Shown here: positions 8,350-13,442 of the stretch, piece by piece
How positions within the stretch are numbered: position 1 is the first letter of the stretch
Layout of the letters: each line of letters starts with the position of its first letter
Origin: Cytophagales bacterium
GTDB lineage: Bacteria; Bacteroidota; Bacteroidia; Cytophagales; UBA9547
DNA: 13,442 nucleotides
Direction of reading: 5' to 3'
Assembly (NCBI GenBank): GCA_013298205.1
Contig: JAAFJZ010000022.1
Span: 1 to 13,442 of the forward strand
Notes under the pieces: model-generated
Told to the model about the DNA's origin: nothing
Database searches by the model: none
The model's input: only the letters and a program-made list of their open reading frames with translations
Translations under genes and position numbers: made by a program

Positions 8350-11112
8350 ATGAGCAATACATTAAAAATTACTCAAGAAAAACTTGGGAAAACCTACCAC
8401 GACTTAGAATTTTTACTAGAATGCTTAAAAGAAGTATTGATAGAAGCTGGCGAATCGCATTTAGCAGAATATATCCCTTGGTTAAATTCGAATACTCAGA
8501 TTAAACCAGAAAATTTTACTGAAAAACATACACAGCTATATTCTATTGCTTTCCATATTTTAAACATGGTTGAGGAAAATGGAGCTGTACAAACCAGAAG
8601 AAAACATGAAAATAATTCTTTACAAAGTATAAATGGGCTTTGGGCTGATAGTATCCAAACGCTTAAAAGCAAAGGAATTAAAGAAAAACAAATTGCTTCA
8701 GAACTGGCTAATATACATATAGAGCCTGTTCTTACAGCTCATCCTACTGAAGCCAAAAGAGCCATTGTACTAGAATACCATCGTTCACTTTATTTGCTAC
8801 TTGTACAAAGAGAGAATAAAATGTACACGGAAAAAGAGCAAAACGAAATCAGAAGAAAAATAAAAGTAGAGCTAGATAGAATATGGAGAACTGGAGAAAT
8901 TTATCTTGAAAAACCAGATTTAAAGTCTGAACTTAAAAACATAGTTCATTACATGACTACGGTTTTTCCTGAAGTTATTCCTATTTTAGATTCACGATTT
9001 CTACAAGGATGGCAAGAAGCAGGATTTAGTTTAGAATCGGTAAATACATTCGACAAATTACCAAAAATAAGTTTTGGTGATTGGGTTGGTGGGGATAGAG
9101 ATGGGCATCCTTTTGTTACAGCTGAGATTACCAAATACACTTTAGAAACTCTAAAGTCAAATTCTGTTAATCTAATTCGCAATAAATTACTAAAATTACA
9201 AAGAAATTTAAGTTTCAATTTTCATTTTAAAGATACTCCTGAAACATTAAAAGAAAGAATATTATTCTTATCAAAAGAACAAGGAAAAAGTGAGTCTTTA
9301 GAATTACCTGAAAACAGTAGAGAAATTTTACGTTTTTATATAGACTTACTAATTGCAAAACTACCTGATGATTTTGCTTTTGATTTGAATTTAATTGGTA
9401 AAATTCCTTACAAAAATCATTTCGAACTACTTGATGATTTGGTATTTCTTAGGGAAGCTTTATTTCAATCTGGTGCAGTTTCTATTGCTTATGCTGATTT
9501 AAGAGAAGTACTTAGAACCGTTCAAACTTTTGGTTTTTTTCTTGCTCATTTAGATATACGACAAAATAGTAAATTTCATGATGCTGCTCTAGCCATTTTA
9601 ATGGATCAATCGATGTTAAATGGCAAAGATTTCTTAACTTGGAATGAGGAACAAAGACTTAGTTTTATGAACCAAGAATTATTGTCTGCTAGACCTTTTA
9701 CTCCATATTCTGCTCATTTAAAAGATGAGGCAAAAGCAGTAGTTGATTGCTTACGCACTGTTGCAACATACGTAGAAGAAAATGAATCTCACGGAATAGG
9801 TTCATTGATAGTGAGTATGACACGCTCTCTTTCAGATTTATTAATTGTTTATTTATTGGCAAGAGAGGCTGGTTTGGTTATCAACACTGACAAAGGTCTT
9901 GTTTGTAGGCTACCTGTAGTACCACTTTTTGAAACTATAGAAGATTTGCAAGCGAGCCCTGAAATAATGGAAGCTTTTTTAAACCATCCATTTACCCAAA
10001 GAAGCTTAAAGTTCCAAAAAGAAGAAAGAAAAGAAAGTTCATATTGCCAGCAAATCATGATTGGATATAGTGATAGCAATAAAGATGGAGGAATAATGGC
10101 CAGCCAATGGAACTTATCACTTGCGCAAACTAAACTAGCAGAAATTGGCAAAAAACACAATGTTAAGATTCGTTTTTTTCATGGAAAAGGAGGCTCAATA
10201 AGTCGTGGAGCTGGACCAACAAATTGGTTTTTAAAAACTTTACCTCCAAATACCATTAGTGGGGAAATGCGCCTTACAGAACAAGGTGAAACGATAGCTC
10301 AAAAATATGCCAATTTAATTAATGCTTCATTTAACCTTGAACTATTGATGGCTGGTACAACTTGTAAAACTATTTTAGATAAATATTCTAAACCTGAAAA
10401 AGATAAGTTTGATGTAATTCTTCAAAAGCTTTCAGCCAATAGTCAAAAATTTTACCAAGGATTAATAAATGATAAAAACTTTATTGGATTTTTTTCACAA
10501 GCTACTCCAATTGATGTGATTGAAAACTCAAAAATAGGATCAAGACCTGCTAGAAGGACAGGAAAAAGATCACTAGCAGATTTAAGAGCTATTCCTTGGG
10601 TTTTTAGTTGGGGGCAATCTAGGTTTAACATAACTTCTTGGTATGGAGTCGGATCTACTTTGGAGGAATTTTCTATTAAGTTCCCTAAAGAATTTGATCT
10701 ATTAAAAGCATATACTTCAGAAGATACATTAGCAAGATATATTTTCACAAATGTTGATACAAGTTTGGCAGCAACTGACGAAATTATTTTTAAAGCTTAT
10801 GCTGACCTAGTTGAAGATGAAGAAGTTAAAGCTCACATTTTAGGGAAAATTTATTCCGAGTTTGAAAAAACTAAGAAAATGTTACAAATAATATTTCAAA
10901 AACCTTTTGAAGAAAGAAGGTCTTTGCATCATGTTTCTAATATTTTAAGAGCAGAGGCTTTAAATAATTTACATTACCAACAAATTGCTTTATTAAAAAA
11001 ATGGAGAGCTTCAAAAAATGAATTTCCAGATTCAGAAGAAACTCAAAATCTTCTATTGCAATTGCTGGTTACTGTAAATGGAATTGCTAGCGCATTAAGA
11101 AGCACGGGTTGA
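8350..11112 (+). CDS. ppc: Phosphoenolpyruvate carboxylase
   Basis: Cytosolic enzyme that carboxylates phosphoenolpyruvate with bicarbonate to oxaloacetate, refilling the TCA cycle and feeding aspartate-family synthesis. At 920 residues it is full length (E. coli enzyme 883). Family motifs are VLTAHPTEAKR with catalytic His131 (E. coli His138), GYSDSNKDGG with Lys578 (Lys546), HGKGGSISRG (611-620) with Arg619 (Arg587), SRPARR (731-736) and the C-terminal GIASALRSTG. By my alignment, two E. coli residues that bind the inhibitor aspartate are changed: Lys773 is Asn801 (IFTNVD) and Asn881 is Ser918. Arg587 and probably Arg832 (Arg867) are kept. Lys613 stands where E. coli has an arginine in HGRGG. 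Terminators lie upstream and downstream, so it seems to be a single-gene unit. No clear -33/-7 promoter pair is seen before it. Confidence 0.98.
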   Translation: MSNTLKITQEKLGKTYHDLEFLLECLKEVLIEAGESHLAEYIPWLNSNTQIKPENFTEKHTQLYSIAFHILNMVEENGAVQTRRKHENNSLQSINGLWADSIQTLKSKGIKEKQIASELANIHIEPVLTAHPTEAKRAIVLEYHRSLYLLLVQRENKMYTEKEQNEIRRKIKVELDRIWRTGEIYLEKPDLKSELKNIVHYMTTVFPEVIPILDSRFLQGWQEAGFSLESVNTFDKLPKISFGDWVGGDRDGHPFVTAEITKYTLETLKSNSVNLIRNKLLKLQRNLSFNFHFKDTPETLKERILFLSKEQGKSESLELPENSREILRFYIDLLIAKLPDDFAFDLNLIGKIPYKNHFELLDDLVFLREALFQSGAVSIAYADLREVLRTVQTFGFFLAHLDIRQNSKFHDAALAILMDQSMLNGKDFLTWNEEQRLSFMNQELLSARPFTPYSAHLKDEAKAVVDCLRTVATYVEENESHGIGSLIVSMTRSLSDLLIVYLLAREAGLVINTDKGLVCRLPVVPLFETIEDLQASPEIMEAFLNHPFTQRSLKFQKEERKESSYCQQIMIGYSDSNKDGGIMASQWNLSLAQTKLAEIGKKHNVKIRFFHGKGGSISRGAGPTNWFLKTLPPNTISGEMRLTEQGETIAQKYANLINASFNLELLMAGTTCKTILDKYSKPEKDKFDVILQKLSANSQKFYQGLINDKNFIGFFSQATPIDVIENSKIGSRPARRTGKRSLADLRAIPWVFSWGQSRFNITSWYGVGSTLEEFSIKFPKEFDLLKAYTSEDTLARYIFTNVDTSLAATDEIIFKAYADLVEDEEVKAHILGKIYSEFEKTKKMLQIIFQKPFEERRSLHHVSNILRAEALNNLHYQQIALLKKWRASKNEFPDSEETQNLLLQLLVTVNGIASALRSTG

Positions 11113-11113
11113 T

Positions 11114-11168
11114 AAAAATATAGACATATTTTTACATTTCTATTCAGATAAAATCTTTAATGTAAAAA
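11114..11168 (+). other. Two overlapping AT-rich inverted repeats just after ppc
   Basis: AAAAATAT (11114-11121) pairs with ATATTTTT (11126-11133) across a four-base loop. TTTTTACATT (11129-11138) pairs with AATGTAAAAA (11159-11168) across 20 bases. Both use the same T run, so only one can form at a time. They begin two bases after the ppc stop codon. They may help protect the transcript end or stop transcription, but the pairing is weak and chance is likely in such AT-rich DNA. Confidence 0.25.
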
Positions 11169-11190
11169 ATGATAATTAAAAAATTAATAT

Positions 11191-11248
11191 AAAGAGCTTT
11201 TCAAGTATGCTGTAAATTAAAAACATAGTATATTAGAAAAGCTTTTTT
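11191..11248 (+). terminator. Rho-independent terminator after ppc
   Basis: AAAGAGCTTTTC (11191-11202) pairs with GAAAAGCTTTTT (11236-11247) over 12 base pairs including one G-T wobble. It is followed by the end of a T-tract at 11248. The loop of 33 bases is long and may fold further. The position between ppc and purL fits the end of the ppc transcript. Confidence 0.7.
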
Positions 11249-11344
11249 ATGTATTACTTTTGTTTAAAATAAACTTTTTTCATCGCATAATCACTCATTT
11301 CAAAAAAAAATACCCTTTCATTACAATTTAAGCTATACTTAAAT

Positions 11345-11352
11345 TATTTTTG
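11345..11352 (+). promoter_or_regulatory. Candidate -7 box of the purL promoter
   Basis: TATTTTTG matches the Bacteroidetes -7 consensus TAnnTTTG exactly. It lies 41 bases before the purL start codon and after the ppc terminator, which would give a leader of roughly 35 bases. No TTTG is found at the expected -33 distance, so this is only a half match. Confidence 0.4.
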
Positions 11353-11393
11353 AATCTATTTACTGATTTGAACATTTTCTAATACTATATACA

Positions 11394-13442
11394 TTGCAAA
11401 CTACAACTTTAGAAACCGCACAACAACTTGGGCTTTTGCCTGAAGAATTTGAAAAAATTAAACAGATACTCGGAAGAATTCCAAATTTTACAGAATTAAG
11501 TATTTTTTCTGTGATGTGGTCTGAGCATTGTTCGTATAAAAATTCAATCGTTTGGCTCAAAACCCTTCCTAAAGATTCGCCACGTATGCTTGCCAAAGCA
11601 GGTGAAGAAAACGCTGGTTTGGTTGATATTGGAGATGGTTTGGCTTGTAGCTTTAAAATCGAATCTCACAATCACCCCTCTGCTTTGGAACCCTATCAAG
11701 GTGCTGCAACGGGTGTTGGGGGAATAAATAGGGATATTTTTACCATGGGAGCTAGGCCAATCGCACAACTCAACTCTCTTCGTTTTGGAAATATAGAATT
11801 AGAGAAAACAAAATGGCACCTTAAAGGTGTAGTAAAAGGAATTGGCGATTATGGAAATGCATTTGGCGTACCTACTGTAGGTGGGGAGCTCTATTTTGAC
11901 GACTGCTACAACATTAATCCCTTGGTTAATGCATTTTCGGCAGGAATCGTTGAAGTGGGCAAATCGGCAAAAGCAACTTCTTATGGTGTAGGGAATCCCG
12001 TATTTATAGTGGGTTCTTCTACAGGAAAAGACGGAATACATGGAGCCGCATTTGCTTCAAAAGATATTACTGAAGATTCGGTAAAAGATTTGCCAGCTGT
12101 ACAAGTTGGTGATCCATTTATGGAAAAATTGCTATTAGAAGCTAGTTTAGAAGTAATTGGAACGGGCAAAGTAATAGGAATTCAAGATATGGGTGCAGCA
12201 GGAATAATCTGCTCTACTTCTGAAATGTCGGCAAAAGGCGAGCATGGAATGAATATTTGGCTCGATAAAGTGCCTATGCGACAAGCAAATATGAAGCCTT
12301 TTGAACTTTTGCTTTCTGAGTCTCAAGAAAGAATGTTAGTGGTAATCGAGAAAGGCTTCGAGCAACAAATCTTAGATATTTTTGAAAAATGGGATTTGAA
12401 TTGCGCCCAAATTGGTGAAGTTACTGCTGGAGACAGATTGAAATTTTATTTGAATGGAAATTTAGAAGCCAATGTACCAGCAGAAGATTTAGTTTTGGGT
12501 GGCGGTGCACCAGTTTATCATAGAGAATACAAAGAACCAGCTTACTTTGAAGAATTTAAAAAATTTAACATGAATCAAATAGCTGAACCAGACGATTTGG
12601 TTGAAATTACTAAATTTCTCTTGGCAAGCCCCAATATAGCATCTCGTTCATGGATATATCAACAATACGATTCCATGGTGGGAACTGCCAATATGAATAC
12701 AAACGAACCGTCAGATGCTGCTGTAGTTCATATCAAAGGAACAAAAAAAGCCATTGCTATCACAGTAGATTGCAATTCTAGGTATGTTTTGGCAGACCCC
12801 AATATAGGATGTCAGATTGCAGTAAGCGAAGCATCAAGAAATGTAGTTTGTTCGGGAGGAACTCCAATTGCAATTACCAATAATCTTAATTTCGGTAATC
12901 CTTACAACCCTGAGGTTTATTGGCAGTTTGTGGAAGCGATAAAAGGGATGAGCAAAGCTTGTTTGAAATTTGAAACCCCAGTTACTGGCGGAAATGTAAG
13001 TTTTTACAATCAATCCAAAATAGATGGCAAAGAAATCCCAATTTACCCCACACCAACGATTGGTATGTTGGGACTTTTGGAGGATTATGCCAACAAAATG
13101 CCAATGGGTTTTCAAAATGAAGGGGATGATATTTTCTTAATCGGTGAATGCAAAAATTGCATCAACAGCTCAGAATATTTGTACAATTACCACAAAGTAA
13201 AAGCGTCTCCAGCTCCTGACTTTAACTTAGATGAAGAATTTAAGATACAAAAGAAAATCAGCAAACTGATTGAGAATAAATTTATCAACTCTGCACATGA
13301 TCTTTCTGAAGGAGGATTGTCTATCGCTTTAATAGAATCCGGATTACCAAAAAATCTAGGTTTTGATATTGCTTTGCCTATTGGTCCTAGAAGAGATGCA
13401 GTTTTCTTTGGCGAAAACCAAAGTCGTGTTATTGTGAGTGTA
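11394..13442 (+). CDS. purL: Phosphoribosylformylglycinamidine synthase, small-type PurL subunit (3' end cut by window edge)
   Basis: Fourth step of purine synthesis: uses ATP and ammonia from PurQ to turn FGAR into FGAM, in the cytosol as part of a PurL-PurQ-PurS complex. 683 residues are visible and the frame is open at the edge. B. subtilis-type PurL has about 740, so only a short C-terminal part should be missing. Motifs: SEHCSYKN with His45, ESHNHPSALEPYQG with His92 and His94, GVGGINRD, DMGAAG from Asp265, TGGNVSFYN, and DLSEGG from Asp636 in the second half. Start: TTG at 11394. The in-frame stop TGA at 11364-11366 blocks an earlier start, no in-frame ATG lies between, and the next ATG (in VMWSEH) would delete the conserved LGLLPEEF and LGRIPNFTEL segments. 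It probably has its own promoter, since a terminator and a -7-like box precede it. Confidence 0.97.
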   Translation, partial: MQTTTLETAQQLGLLPEEFEKIKQILGRIPNFTELSIFSVMWSEHCSYKNSIVWLKTLPKDSPRMLAKAGEENAGLVDIGDGLACSFKIESHNHPSALEPYQGAATGVGGINRDIFTMGARPIAQLNSLRFGNIELEKTKWHLKGVVKGIGDYGNAFGVPTVGGELYFDDCYNINPLVNAFSAGIVEVGKSAKATSYGVGNPVFIVGSSTGKDGIHGAAFASKDITEDSVKDLPAVQVGDPFMEKLLLEASLEVIGTGKVIGIQDMGAAGIICSTSEMSAKGEHGMNIWLDKVPMRQANMKPFELLLSESQERMLVVIEKGFEQQILDIFEKWDLNCAQIGEVTAGDRLKFYLNGNLEANVPAEDLVLGGGAPVYHREYKEPAYFEEFKKFNMNQIAEPDDLVEITKFLLASPNIASRSWIYQQYDSMVGTANMNTNEPSDAAVVHIKGTKKAIAITVDCNSRYVLADPNIGCQIAVSEASRNVVCSGGTPIAITNNLNFGNPYNPEVYWQFVEAIKGMSKACLKFETPVTGGNVSFYNQSKIDGKEIPIYPTPTIGMLGLLEDYANKMPMGFQNEGDDIFLIGECKNCINSSEYLYNYHKVKASPAPDFNLDEEFKIQKKISKLIENKFINSAHDLSEGGLSIALIESGLPKNLGFDIALPIGPRRDAVFFGENQSRVIVSV

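Noticed and set aside
9849..10160. Open frame of 103 codons on the minus strand inside ppc; others at 8949-9218 and 10452-10748
   Set aside because: They lie fully opposite a strongly conserved gene, show no family motif, and are explained by the codon pattern of ppc.
6461..11112. Idea that the sensor-like protein and ppc form one functional operon
   Set aside because: A strong terminator separates them and no known biology links them; adjacency alone is not evidence.
11360..12169. Several minus-strand open frames opposite the start of purL
   Set aside because: The plus strand encodes continuous, well-conserved PurL sequence; no sign of a separate gene.

Overview
The window looks like chromosomal DNA of a member of the Bacteroidota, probably from the Cytophagia/Sphingobacteriia side. 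The evidence is AT-rich DNA, coding sequences without strong Shine-Dalgarno sites, a TAnnTTTG-type -7 box, a secreted protease ending in a type IX secretion (Por) sorting domain, and a PheA plus aminotransferase pair of the kind I know from Bacteroidetes. The species cannot be named from what is visible.

Layout from left to right: (1) 1-1758, minus strand, the start of an aromatic amino acid operon. It holds pheA (prephenate dehydratase without a chorismate mutase domain) and, directly abutting it, a PLP-dependent aminotransferase that runs off the left edge. (2) 1759-1891, a divergent intergenic region. (3) 1892-6307, plus strand, a very large secreted subtilisin-like protease with signal peptide, prodomain, S8 catalytic domain, three tandem Ig-like/PKD-like modules and a T9SS type A C-terminal signal. 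(4) 6461-8167, a soluble GAF-PAS protein that ends in a PilJ-like domain and has no recognisable output domain. (5) 8235-8292, a strong hairpin plus T-tract terminator. (6) 8350-11112, ppc, phosphoenolpyruvate carboxylase. (7) 11191-11248, another terminator. (8) 11394 to the right edge, purL, with a TTG start and the 3' end missing.

Most of the window is housekeeping metabolism: phenylalanine synthesis, anaplerotic oxaloacetate formation and purine synthesis. The protease and the sensor-like protein are the accessory part. Apart from the pheA/aminotransferase pair the genes seem to be separate transcription units, since gaps of about 130-280 bases and two terminators lie between them. No RNA gene, insertion sequence, CRISPR array or integrated element was seen. 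I found no clear new multi-gene system. The best leads are the cytosolic GAF-PAS-PilJ protein, the changed aspartate-inhibition residues of the PEP carboxylase, and the module duplication in the protease.
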